Shown: positions 1-6,713, numbered from the stretch's first letter. The stretch: DNA of 11,212 nt from Cloacimonetes bacterium UBA4175 (GCA_002379855.1 DFUX01000009.1:13230-24441); one strand, 5' to 3'. Made by a program: numbers and translations. The notes: generated from the sequence alone by a model not told the origin.

Positions 1-37
1 TAACCGCTTGTGGCAGCGAAGGATGGCGGTATAGCGA

Positions 38-88
38 AAGCCCATTCTCATAAAGCGTTATCCCCACTTGTCCAAGTGAGACGGGCTT
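38..88 (+). other. Imperfect hairpin in the leader upstream of the kinase gene
   Basis: AAGCCC (38-43) pairs with GGGCTT (83-88). After a small internal loop, TCTCA (46-50) pairs with TGAGA (77-81). An alternative inner hairpin, CACTTG-TC-CAAGTG, lies at 65-78. No T-run follows, so it is not a clear intrinsic terminator. It could be the 3' end of an upstream transcript or a regulatory structure, since its right arm overlaps the candidate -35 box at 87-92. What lies upstream is outside the window. Confidence 0.35.
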
Positions 89-115
89 GCAAATTAGGGT
101 GAGAATCTATACAAT
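87..115 (+). promoter_or_regulatory. Candidate sigma-70-type promoter for the two-component operon
   Basis: TTGCAA (87-92) is followed after 17 bp by TACAAT (110-115). These match the -35 consensus at 4 of 6 positions and the -10 consensus at 5 of 6, with ideal spacing. Transcription would start near 122, about 80 nt before the kinase ATG. A second TTGACA at 147-152 has only a weak -10 (TAAACT, 168-173, 15-bp spacer). Assigned by eye only. Confidence 0.4.
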
Positions 116-202
116 CCTCGCCATCCTGGAAAGCGGTCGTTTTTTCTTGACAGATTTGCCTTTATTGTAAACTGGTGAATATCGCTTTTCTTGGGAGGAT
201 GT

Positions 203-2665
203 ATGAACAAGCTGCCGCTTTGGCTTGCCTTGTTTCTGATATTGCTTGTCAGTGGTTGTGGCCTTTTTGACCGCTTTCTCACCCACCAGGCCCAGCCTGT
301 GATCAAGTCCGTGGAGGATAGCCCCGTTCACCTCAGGACCTTTGCCGATCTACGCGGCGACGGCGGGGACTTGATGATCACAAGTTCCATGTGGAAAGAT
401 GGTATATGCGCCAATATCATCAGCAAGTTGGACGGCAAGGCTGTGTCCCAGATCAATTCGGGGGATCGGATACGGCACGCTAAAGTGCTGGAGGACAGCC
501 TCCGGAGTTCGCTTTTCCTCTCCTTCAATGACCAGCACAAGCTTTGGCTCTTTGAAGCCAATTATGCCTGGGGTGACACTATCAAGCGGGATAACAGGCT
601 CTATGAACCCATCGACCGGGTGTTGAGCTTCGACGAAAACGCGTCCATCGAGTGGGAGGCGATCATCGTGCCCGACATCATGGGCGATATCGACGCCGAC
701 GGCAGCCCCGAACTGGTTTGCCGGGCTTATGACGGCTTCACTGCCAATCCGCGCGGCATAGTCGTTTACGATTACACCACCCGCAAAATCGAATGGAAAT
801 ATATCCTTCCGACCAATGTCAAAAGCATGCTGTTTGACGATTTCGACGGCGACGGGCAGAGGGAGTTCATCTGCTCCACGGTCGCCCTCAAAAACACCAC
901 CAGCATCTTCAACGACATGGACGACGCCTCCTGCTGGCTTTTTGTGATCAACCCCAAGGGCGAAAGGGTGTTTTTGCAGAAGATATTTGACGGCTATGGA
1001 GAGCTAACCCTGGAAGCGGACGAGGACAGCTCTGGAAAGTATAAAGAGATTTACATGCGCAAAACCACCTGGGGAGCGGCTGAAATCCCCAACGGCGTGT
1101 CGGTGCTGCGCTGGAATGGCTCGGGCATGGTAACTTTGCGGGAATGGACGGTATTCAAATCCCTGGAACGCGGCGGCCACAGTTTTCTGCATAAACTCAA
1201 GAGCAACGAACCCAAACAGCTATTGCTGGTGGACAAGACCTCCCGCCTGATCTTACTGGACGAGCAGCTCCGGGAGCAAAAACACGGCTACACCGGCTCT
1301 GTGCGCATGATCTGGGATGTGGCAGACCTCGATCTGGATGGCGACAGCGAAATCATTTTGGAGACAAATGACAAGAAATATGAGATTCTGGATTCCGATC
1401 TCAGAGTCCGCGCCCGCTTCGCCAGTCCGTTTGAATCCGATGAGCGGGTCACGGTGGCGACAGTTCAAAAGGGATATGGCGAGCACAAGCTGATCGCCAT
1501 GTATCTGCCCTCCAAGATAGTGTTTATGGATTACACGTCCGTAGCCCCGCTCACCCTCCTGGCCAGGGGTTACAAGGCCGCGGCGTTGCCGCTTAGCCTG
1601 CTGTTTTTAGCAGGTTGCCTGCTGTTTGTCTTCCACAACCGGCGCCGGTGCAAACTGTTTATCACAACCGCCAACAGCATTGAACAGGGCGTGATAATAA
1701 TGAGAGGCAAAGACCGGATTCACCTCTACAACCGCTATGTCCAGGAACTGCTTTCCGAGGGATTGCCTCCGAATTTGGAGCAGAGGCACAAAAGCCTCAA
1801 GCGGTGTTTGCCCGCAATTTCCGAGACTCTGCGGCGCTTTTGCCTGGTCAAGACCGACTCGCAGGATAGCGTCATGAATCTGGGCGCCAAGCTCATTCCC
1901 CACAAAGTGATGATCTACAATCTGCACGGGTTGCGCCTGCGCTATCTGATCACGCTGCTGCCGCAGTTCACCGATTCCGACATTATCCAGGAAAAGCTTG
2001 CCTGGGCAGACACCGCGCGCAGGTTGTCCCACAACGTCCGCCGGCATATCACAAACGTGCTCTGGGCACTCGATCCCCTGCAAAATGATGAGGACCTCAG
2101 CGACGGCGGCAGGGATAATATCGGGACTATCCGCAGAGAGGTGGAAAAGATCAGGGTCTTCACCCACGCTTTCCAGCGCTTCACCGAGATGCGGGATAAC
2201 GAACTGGAGACCCAGGACATCATCCCCTCGGTGGAACACTGCATCAGCCGCATCAATCTGCCGGGCAATATCCATCTGATCAAGGACTGGTCGCTCAATT
2301 CCATCGCCACCCTCTTTGAACCCATCCGCTTTGAGGAAGCCCTCGGCAACCTCATCCACAACGCGGTAGACGCCATGCCCCAGGGCGGAACCCTGCACAT
2401 CACCGTGAGGCACTTTCCGCTCCACGAAAGCCCGAAAGGCCCGCTCACCGTGCTGGTGGAGGTCGGGGACAGCGGCAAAGGCATCCCCGACAAGTATATG
2501 GAGGAGGTCTGGCAGGCGTTCTTTACCACCAAGGATTCCGGAACCGGCATCGGTCTGCCCGAAAGCCGCAAGATCATCCGTTCGATGGGCGGCGATATTA
2601 CGCTGGAAAGCCACGAAGGAGAAGGCACCGTGGTCTCCATCTGGTTGAGAGAGGGCGACAAATGA
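203..2665 (+). CDS. Membrane-anchored sensor histidine kinase with FG-GAP-like extracytoplasmic domain
   Basis: Probably senses an envelope signal and phosphorylates the response regulator encoded next (start codon overlap, ATGA at 2662). The ATG at 203 follows GGGAGG (193-198); the in-frame TTG at 191 lies before this Shine-Dalgarno and is rejected. The protein has 820 aa. Residues 1-18 are a signal peptide ending in a lipobox-like LVSGC with Cys19. Residues 20-456 form an extracytoplasmic domain with Asp/Gly calcium-type loops at about 158-170 (DIDADG), 212-221 (DFDGDG) and 375-384 (DLDLDGD), which suggests an FG-GAP/beta-propeller fold. One membrane helix lies at about 457-477, followed by an HNRRR stop-transfer segment. 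A PAS-like stretch may cover about 490-590. The H-box centres on His610 (RRLSHNVRRH), followed by an HATPase domain: N-box Asn720 (NLIHNAVDAM), G1 at Asp756 (GDSGKGIP) and G2 GTGIGLP at 780-786. Odd: Asn611 replaces the usual Glu/Asp after the phospho-accepting His. The ligand is unknown. Confidence 0.93.
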   Translation: MNKLPLWLALFLILLVSGCGLFDRFLTHQAQPVIKSVEDSPVHLRTFADLRGDGGDLMITSSMWKDGICANIISKLDGKAVSQINSGDRIRHAKVLEDSLRSSLFLSFNDQHKLWLFEANYAWGDTIKRDNRLYEPIDRVLSFDENASIEWEAIIVPDIMGDIDADGSPELVCRAYDGFTANPRGIVVYDYTTRKIEWKYILPTNVKSMLFDDFDGDGQREFICSTVALKNTTSIFNDMDDASCWLFVINPKGERVFLQKIFDGYGELTLEADEDSSGKYKEIYMRKTTWGAAEIPNGVSVLRWNGSGMVTLREWTVFKSLERGGHSFLHKLKSNEPKQLLLVDKTSRLILLDEQLREQKHGYTGSVRMIWDVADLDLDGDSEIILETNDKKYEILDSDLRVRARFASPFESDERVTVATVQKGYGEHKLIAMYLPSKIVFMDYTSVAPLTLLARGYKAAALPLSLLFLAGCLLFVFHNRRRCKLFITTANSIEQGVIIMRGKDRIHLYNRYVQELLSEGLPPNLEQRHKSLKRCLPAISETLRRFCLVKTDSQDSVMNLGAKLIPHKVMIYNLHGLRLRYLITLLPQFTDSDIIQEKLAWADTARRLSHNVRRHITNVLWALDPLQNDEDLSDGGRDNIGTIRREVEKIRVFTHAFQRFTEMRDNELETQDIIPSVEHCISRINLPGNIHLIKDWSLNSIATLFEPIRFEEALGNLIHNAVDAMPQGGTLHITVRHFPLHESPKGPLTVLVEVGDSGKGIPDKYMEEVWQAFFTTKDSGTGIGLPESRKIIRSMGGDITLESHEGEGTVVSIWLREGDK

Positions 2666-4014
2666 AGGCCAGGATACTTCTGGCTGATGACGACAAGGTG
2701 TTTTGCAACCTGGTGTCGAGGGTGCTGAAGCGCAACGAGTACGAGGTGACCAGTGTCAACAGCGTGGAAGAAGCCCAAAAAGCGTTGCAAAGCTCAAATT
2801 ACGACATCATGATGCTGGATATGTGCTTTCCCGCCCTGAGTGACGGCTTTGGCCTGCTGGAAGAGGTGCGCCAGCAGTGGCCTCGGATGCTGGTGCTGAT
2901 GATCTCGGGCTCGGGGCACATCCCCGATGCCGTGCAGGCAATCAAATATGGGGCTGCCGACTTCATCGAAAAGCCCCCCGAGCCTGAACACCTGCTGCTG
3001 CGCCTCAATGCCCTCAGTGGGCACCTGCTCAGGGAAAAACAGCTAAAGCAGGCGCGGGTCGCCGCCATCGGCATGGTTGGTGTTTCCCGGGAAATGAACG
3101 CAGTCTTCGACGGCATCATCCAGGCTTCCCGTTTCGACAACCCGGTGCTGATCACCGGCGAGACCGGAGTGGGCAAGGAACTGGCCGCCCACGCCATCCA
3201 CCGTCTCAGCGATTACGGGGACAGGAACATGCTGAGCATAAACTGCGCCTCTGTGCCCCGCGAACTCTTTGAAGCGGAGCTGTTTGGCTATACTCAGGGA
3301 GCTTTCACCGGAGCGGTGAAGGAACACAAGGGGTTCTTTGAATACGCGCATAACACCAGCTTCTTCCTGGATGAGGTGGGGGAACTGCCCCTGGAGCTGC
3401 AGGCCAAGATCCTGCGCGTGATCTCGGAAGGGGAAATGCAAAAGATCGGGGGCGACATCCGCCCTGTCAGGACACGCATCATCAGCGCTTCCAACCGCGA
3501 TCTGGAACAGGCGGTGGAACAGGGCACGTTTCGCGGTGACCTCTTTTACCGGCTCAACGCCATCCATATCCACATTCCTCCCCTCAGAACCAGACGGGAG
3601 GACATCCCCGGCCTGGCTCAATACTTCCTCAACGATTTCTGCTCCAAACAAAGCATCACCCCAAAATTCCTCACCCCGGAAGCCCAAAGTTGGCTGAGCC
3701 AGAGAAAATGGAAAGGAAATGCGCGAGAACTAAAACATTGTGTTGAACGTGCGGTAATTTTTACCACAAGCGACTATCTTGATGTGGTAGATTTTACCAC
3801 AGCCGAGACTTCTGTCCGCAAAAATTATTCAGGAGAAAGGCATCTCTCTATGGCAGAAATGGTTAAGGCTTATGAAAAGCAACTCATCGAGTTCTATCTC
3901 AAAGAAAACAATTATAATGTCAGCCAGACAGCCAAACACCTTGATACTGACCGCTCTAACCTGTTTAAGAAGATAAAACAGCTCAATATCCTGCTTCCTC
4001 AGCAAGACCAATAA
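2662..4014 (+). CDS. Sigma-54-dependent response regulator, NtrC family
   Basis: Activates sigma-54 promoters when phosphorylated by the preceding kinase (450 aa, typical for NtrC/AtoC types). The receiver is at 1-120: acidic pocket Asp9-Asp11, phospho-acceptor Asp53, Ser82 and Lys104. The AAA+ domain has Walker A GETGVGKE (166-173), the sigma-54 contact loop GAFTGA intact (213-218), Walker B FFLDE (234-238) and FRGDLFYRLN (290-299), which carries the arginine finger region. The C-terminal Fis-type helix-turn-helix is at about 417-445 (NVSQTAKHLDTDRSNLFKKI). It is translationally coupled to the kinase by a 4-bp overlap, with only a weak Shine-Dalgarno. Odd: G+C falls from about 62% at 3361-3540 to about 41% from 3721 to the end, so the DNA-binding part has different base composition from the rest. 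Two copies of a 19-bp palindrome lie inside this coding sequence. Confidence 0.96.
   Translation: MKARILLADDDKVFCNLVSRVLKRNEYEVTSVNSVEEAQKALQSSNYDIMMLDMCFPALSDGFGLLEEVRQQWPRMLVLMISGSGHIPDAVQAIKYGAADFIEKPPEPEHLLLRLNALSGHLLREKQLKQARVAAIGMVGVSREMNAVFDGIIQASRFDNPVLITGETGVGKELAAHAIHRLSDYGDRNMLSINCASVPRELFEAELFGYTQGAFTGAVKEHKGFFEYAHNTSFFLDEVGELPLELQAKILRVISEGEMQKIGGDIRPVRTRIISASNRDLEQAVEQGTFRGDLFYRLNAIHIHIPPLRTRREDIPGLAQYFLNDFCSKQSITPKFLTPEAQSWLSQRKWKGNARELKHCVERAVIFTTSDYLDVVDFTTAETSVRKNYSGERHLSMAEMVKAYEKQLIEFYLKENNYNVSQTAKHLDTDRSNLFKKIKQLNILLPQQDQ
3750..3768. promoter_or_regulatory. Palindromic site 1, candidate binding site of the response regulator
   Basis: TGCGGTA-ATTTT-TACCACA: 7-bp half sites around a 5-bp spacer with one mismatch in the left arm. 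It lies within the regulator's coding sequence, at the conserved ERAVIF segment. The same palindrome recurs at 3783 and 4018. Two half sites around a short spacer suit a dimeric Fis-type helix-turn-helix. That this regulator binds it is inference. Confidence 0.6.
3783..3801. promoter_or_regulatory. Palindromic site 2, candidate binding site of the response regulator
   Basis: TGTGGTA-GATTT-TACCACA: perfect 7-bp arms, 5-bp spacer. Its centre is 33 bp from the centre of site 1, about three helical turns, so both would face the same side of the DNA, as is common for cooperative activator sites. It also lies inside the regulator's coding sequence (codons for VVDFTT). Confidence 0.66.
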
Positions 4015-4017
4015 CCC

Positions 4018-4036
4018 TGTGGTATATTTTACCACA
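4018..4036. promoter_or_regulatory. Palindromic site 3, candidate upstream activating sequence
   Basis: TGTGGTA-TATTT-TACCACA: perfect arms, differing from site 2 only in spacer positions 1-2. It starts 3 bp after the regulator's stop codon. Its centre is about 100 bp upstream of the start predicted for the promoter-like element at 4100-4126, a usual distance for an NtrC-type enhancer site. I saw no further copy in this window. Confidence 0.68.
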
Positions 4037-4099
4037 CCATCCCCTCTGCTTTTTCAGCTAAGTCGCTGATATCTATGCCTCTATGCCTTTCTGCCGGAA

Positions 4100-4126
4100 T
4101 TGGCTCGCCACTTGTTACTATATAAT
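4100..4126 (+). promoter_or_regulatory. Candidate sigma-54 promoter overlapping a sigma-70-like promoter
   Basis: Read as sigma-54: TTGGCTCG (4100-4107), four bases, then TTGTT (4112-4116), against the consensus YTGGCACG-N4-TTGCW. GG is in place at -24, but -12 has GT instead of GC. Read as sigma-70: TTGGCT (4100-4105), 15 bp, perfect TATAAT (4121-4126). Both predict a start near 4127-4133. The adjacent sigma-54 activator gene and the palindrome about 100 bp upstream favour the first reading; the perfect -10 box favours the second. Confidence 0.5.
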
Positions 4127-4274
4127 GCCAATTCTATGTCTTTCGGAATCGGTTTTGTGGGATCTGTAGGCCTGGTCTGCAGGCAGGTGAACCAAACCAA
4201 GGAGTGCAGGTAAGGCTGATGGCAAAGCTGAAAGCCTTCGGGCCGGGATTTTCATGATCCCGGCTTTCTTTTTT
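4127..4274 (+). ncRNA. Candidate small RNA or attenuated leader of about 145 nt
   Basis: A promoter-like element just upstream and an intrinsic terminator at the 3' end outline a discrete transcript. By eye it folds into GGTTT (4151-4155) with AAACC (4194-4198), enclosing a hairpin 4163-4169/4177-4183 (with G-U pairs), then hairpin AAGGCT (4212-4217)/AGCCTT (4233-4238), then the terminator stem. I recognise no known RNA family; it does not fit the riboswitch consensuses or SRP RNA that I recall. It may be a trans-acting small RNA, or the 5' leader of the malic enzyme gene ending early by attenuation. A 25-codon reading frame at 4136-4213 (MSFGIGFVGSVGLVCRQVNQ...) lies inside it without a visible ribosome binding site. 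The 5' end is predicted, not measured. Confidence 0.42.
4242..4274 (+). terminator. Intrinsic terminator between the two-component genes and the malic enzyme
   Basis: A perfect 8-bp G+C-rich stem, GCCGGGAT (4242-4249) with ATCCCGGC (4257-4264), has a 7-nt loop (TTTCATG) and is followed directly by TTTCTTTTTT (4265-4274). It stops transcripts from the promoter at 4100 and read-through from the regulator gene. A competing hairpin just upstream (4212-4238) could make it conditional. Confidence 0.85.
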
Positions 4275-4299
4275 GGCAATTAAGAAGATTGACAATAAT
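4273..4299 (+). promoter_or_regulatory. Weak candidate promoter for the malic enzyme operon
   Basis: TTGGCA (4273-4278), 15 bp, AATAAT (4294-4299, 5 of 6 to TATAAT), starting in the T-tail of the terminator. A TTGACA also occurs at 4289-4294, but I see no good -10 box at proper distance from it. A promoter here is expected if the terminator works constitutively. The spacer is shorter than the usual 17 bp. Confidence 0.28.
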
Positions 4300-4343
4300 T
4301 CGCGGCTGTCCAAAGTGGATTTATCAAAATAATAGGAGTGGAA

Positions 4344-5801
4344 ATGAGCGACCTGCGCGTGAATCTTTCCAATCTGAACGAGTATTTTAGCGAGCGTTTC
4401 CCCGCAGAGACCGTTGCGGCGGCACAAACGGCATTTCTGAAAAAGCTTTCGGAGCTAACCCACCGGTACTACCGGGGCAAGATGCAAACCCTGCCCAAAG
4501 CGGGTATCTGGGGGTTCAACTGGTTCAATGTCTGGTACACACCCGGCGTTTCCGCTGTGTCCACAACCATCCGGGATAAGCAGGAAAGCTCCTGGGAACT
4601 GAGCAACCGCGGCAATCTGGTGGCGGTGGTGAGTGACAGCACACGGGTCCTGGGGGACGGCGATTGCGGGCCATCCGGCGGTTTGGGCGTGATGGAAGGC
4701 AAGGCCATGCTGATGAAGTATTTGGGTGGATTCGACGCCCTCGCCCTCTGCGTGAACAACCGGGGGGAGGACGGCAAACCTGATCCCGCCAGGCTGATAG
4801 ATTTTGTCAGAATGCTGGCTCCCAGCGTGGGCGCGGTGAATCTGGAAGACATCTCCCAGCCAAATTGCTACCGGGTGCTGGACGAACTGCGCGAAAGCTG
4901 CGGCATCCCGGTGTGGCACGACGATGCCCAAGGCACCGCCTGTGTTACTTTGGCGGGGCTGCTGAACGCGCTCGAGCTGGCAGGAAAGCAAATCGGGGAG
5001 ATTCGCACGGTGCTTTTTGGCGCCGGAGCGTCCAACACCACGATCGCCAGCATCTTGCTGCAATCGGGACTTGATCCCGCCAACCTTGTCATGTTCGACA
5101 GCAAGGGAGCGTTGCACTCCGGCAGGGAAGACCTGGCCAGCAATCCGGACAAATACAGGCAGTGGGCTCTGGCAAAGATCAGCAATCCCAAACGCCTGCG
5201 CGACATGGACGAGGCGATGGCAGGGGCTGACGTGCTCATCTCCCTTTCCACTCCCGGGCCGCATACCATAAAACCCCAGTGGATCAGCCGGATGGCGGAA
5301 AAGGCCATCGTCTTCACCTGCGCCAATCCGGTTCCGGAGATCTATCCGCATGCCGCCAAGGCAGCCGGAGCCTATATCGTGGCCACCGGCAGGGGAGATT
5401 TTCCCAACCAGATCAACAACTCCTGCGGCTTTCCCGGCATCCTCAAAGGGGCGCTGATGGTGCGAGCCAGCAAGATCACAGACGGCATGGCCATTCGCGC
5501 CGCCCATTCTTTGGCGGAATACGCGCGGCGCAGGGGGATTGACACGGAAAACATCGTGCCCCGCATGGACGAGGTGGATGTCTTTGCCCACGAGGCTGCC
5601 GAAGTTGCGGATCAGGCCGTTGCCGAGGGCGTTGCCAGGCTGCCGCTGAGCAGGGAGGAAGTTTTTGCCCGCGCCAAGGCGGATATCGACGCCACCCGCG
5701 CCCTCTGCCACAAGATAATGGACGACGGCAGCATCCCTGCCCCTCCCGCGGAACTGATCCAGCAAGCTCTGGATTTCGCTGCCGCGCAGGTTGGGAAGTA
5801 A
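4344..5801 (+). CDS. Malic enzyme (NAD(P)-dependent, oxaloacetate-decarboxylating), divergent
   Basis: Converts malate to pyruvate and CO2 with reduction of NAD(P), linking C4 acids to pyruvate in the cytoplasm. The ATG at 4344 has AGGAG (4334-4338) 5 nt upstream; the in-frame GTG at 4338 overlaps that site and is rejected. The product has 485 aa, somewhat longer than the short bacterial enzymes of about 400 aa. Family marks: YTPGV with likely catalytic Tyr65; EGKA with likely catalytic Lys120; metal ligands in NLEDI (Glu168-Asp169) and HDDAQGTA (from His192); nucleotide-binding GAGASN (226-231); ANPVPEIYP (from Ala327); ATGRGDFPNQINN (347-359). Odd: the usual GLGNIGPEAA-type segment reads GDGDCGPSGG (104-113), and GAGAAG reads GAGASN. 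The cofactor cannot be told by eye. It heads the next gene run; the UPF0104 gene follows after 15 bp. Confidence 0.9.
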   Translation: MSDLRVNLSNLNEYFSERFPAETVAAAQTAFLKKLSELTHRYYRGKMQTLPKAGIWGFNWFNVWYTPGVSAVSTTIRDKQESSWELSNRGNLVAVVSDSTRVLGDGDCGPSGGLGVMEGKAMLMKYLGGFDALALCVNNRGEDGKPDPARLIDFVRMLAPSVGAVNLEDISQPNCYRVLDELRESCGIPVWHDDAQGTACVTLAGLLNALELAGKQIGEIRTVLFGAGASNTTIASILLQSGLDPANLVMFDSKGALHSGREDLASNPDKYRQWALAKISNPKRLRDMDEAMAGADVLISLSTPGPHTIKPQWISRMAEKAIVFTCANPVPEIYPHAAKAAGAYIVATGRGDFPNQINNSCGFPGILKGALMVRASKITDGMAIRAAHSLAEYARRRGIDTENIVPRMDEVDVFAHEAAEVADQAVAEGVARLPLSREEVFARAKADIDATRALCHKIMDDGSIPAPPAELIQQALDFAAAQVGK

Positions 5802-5816
5802 AAAGGAATAGAACTA

Positions 5817-6713
5817 TTGTCGAAGAGCAAGTGGCGTCTGGTCTTTAACCTGCTCAAGGTCTGCCTCACAGCCTTAATCCTGTGGGGTGTTTTTGCCAGG
5901 ATCGACCTCAAAGCCCTGTGGACGGGCATCGTGGCGCTGCCTCTGTGGCTCTTGCCTGCCCTGGTGCTGCTCAGTCTGATCCGGCACTGGGGGCAGTTTA
6001 CCAACTGGTGCTATTCCCTGCAGATCAATCCCAAATATATTCCCGATCGCAAGGAGCAACTGGTTTCCTATCTGATCGGCCTGCCTCTGCGTTTCGCGGT
6101 TCCCGGGGGTTCTGCCAGCGCGGGCAAGGTCTTTTTTGTGAGCAACAGCAGCCGCTGGGCTTCCCTGTTTTCCTTCGCTATGGAGCGGGCTTTCCTCACC
6201 TGGAGCACCTGGACTTATGCCTTTGCCGCCGCGCTTATCTACTACCGGAACTTTCCTCTCTGGCTGCGCCTGGGGGCGCTGATCCTGACCCTGACCGCTC
6301 CACTTTGGGGCTACTGGCTGTTGGGAACGAGCCCTAAAACGCGCTGGCTCAAGCCCGGCTATGCCCGCTATGCGCTGCGTATTTCAGCCATCCAGACCGG
6401 CATCGCGGCACTTTCCTATGTCCAGTATTGGCTGATCCTGAACCAGATACACCCGATCAGTTTTTGGGAAAGCACGCTGCGCATGTCGCTCACCCAGTTT
6501 TCAAACAGCATCCCCTTCACCGTAGGTGGCCTGGGACTGCGCGAGGGCTTTGCCATCCATTTCCTTGCCGGAGTGGGATTTGACGCCAGCCAAGCGGTCA
6601 CCGCCACCCTTACCCTATTCGCCGTGCAAGACTTGCTCTTTGCCCTGCCGGGCTTGCTGCTCCTGATGTTTAACAAGAGCCGGAGGAGTGATTACGCCCA
6701 TGCCGGAAATTAA
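5817..6713 (+). CDS. UPF0104/YbhN-like integral membrane protein (LPG synthase transmembrane-domain family)
   Basis: Polytopic inner-membrane protein of 298 aa, related to the flippase-like membrane half of lysylphosphatidylglycerol synthases and to YbhN/AglD-type proteins. Visible hydrophobic segments lie at about 11-28, 37-55, 128-143, 152-169, 190-208 and 262-285, with less clear ones between. Family marks are PGGSASAGK (96-104) followed by the MERAF segment (122-126), and GGLGLREG (237-244). No aminoacyltransferase domain is attached, so lysyl-lipid synthesis is not implied; lipid or lipid-linked substrate handling is the usual guess. The start is TTG at 5817, with AAAAGGA (5801-5807) 9 nt upstream. 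It follows the malic enzyme stop by 15 bp and overlaps trmFO by 14 bp, so it is probably cotranscribed with both. Substrate unknown. Confidence 0.82.
   Translation: MSKSKWRLVFNLLKVCLTALILWGVFARIDLKALWTGIVALPLWLLPALVLLSLIRHWGQFTNWCYSLQINPKYIPDRKEQLVSYLIGLPLRFAVPGGSASAGKVFFVSNSSRWASLFSFAMERAFLTWSTWTYAFAAALIYYRNFPLWLRLGALILTLTAPLWGYWLLGTSPKTRWLKPGYARYALRISAIQTGIAALSYVQYWLILNQIHPISFWESTLRMSLTQFSNSIPFTVGGLGLREGFAIHFLAGVGFDASQAVTATLTLFAVQDLLFALPGLLLLMFNKSRRSDYAHAGN

Noticed and set aside
1607..2614. Open frame of 335 codons on the minus strand opposite the kinase domain
   Set aside because: Mirrors the conserved H-box and HATPase coding region; low-complexity, unrecognisable product.
4054..4069. 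Small hairpin TCAGC-TAAGTC-GCTGA after the regulator gene as its terminator
   Set aside because: Only 5 bp of stem and no T-run after it; the T-run lies before the stem.
4073..4088. Tandem duplication of CTATGCCT
   Set aside because: Two 8-bp copies only; likely replication slippage, no functional sign.
4455..5765. Long open frame on the minus strand opposite the malic enzyme (436 codons)
   Set aside because: Antisense shadow of a gene with intact catalytic motifs; no recognisable domain and no ribosome binding site noted.
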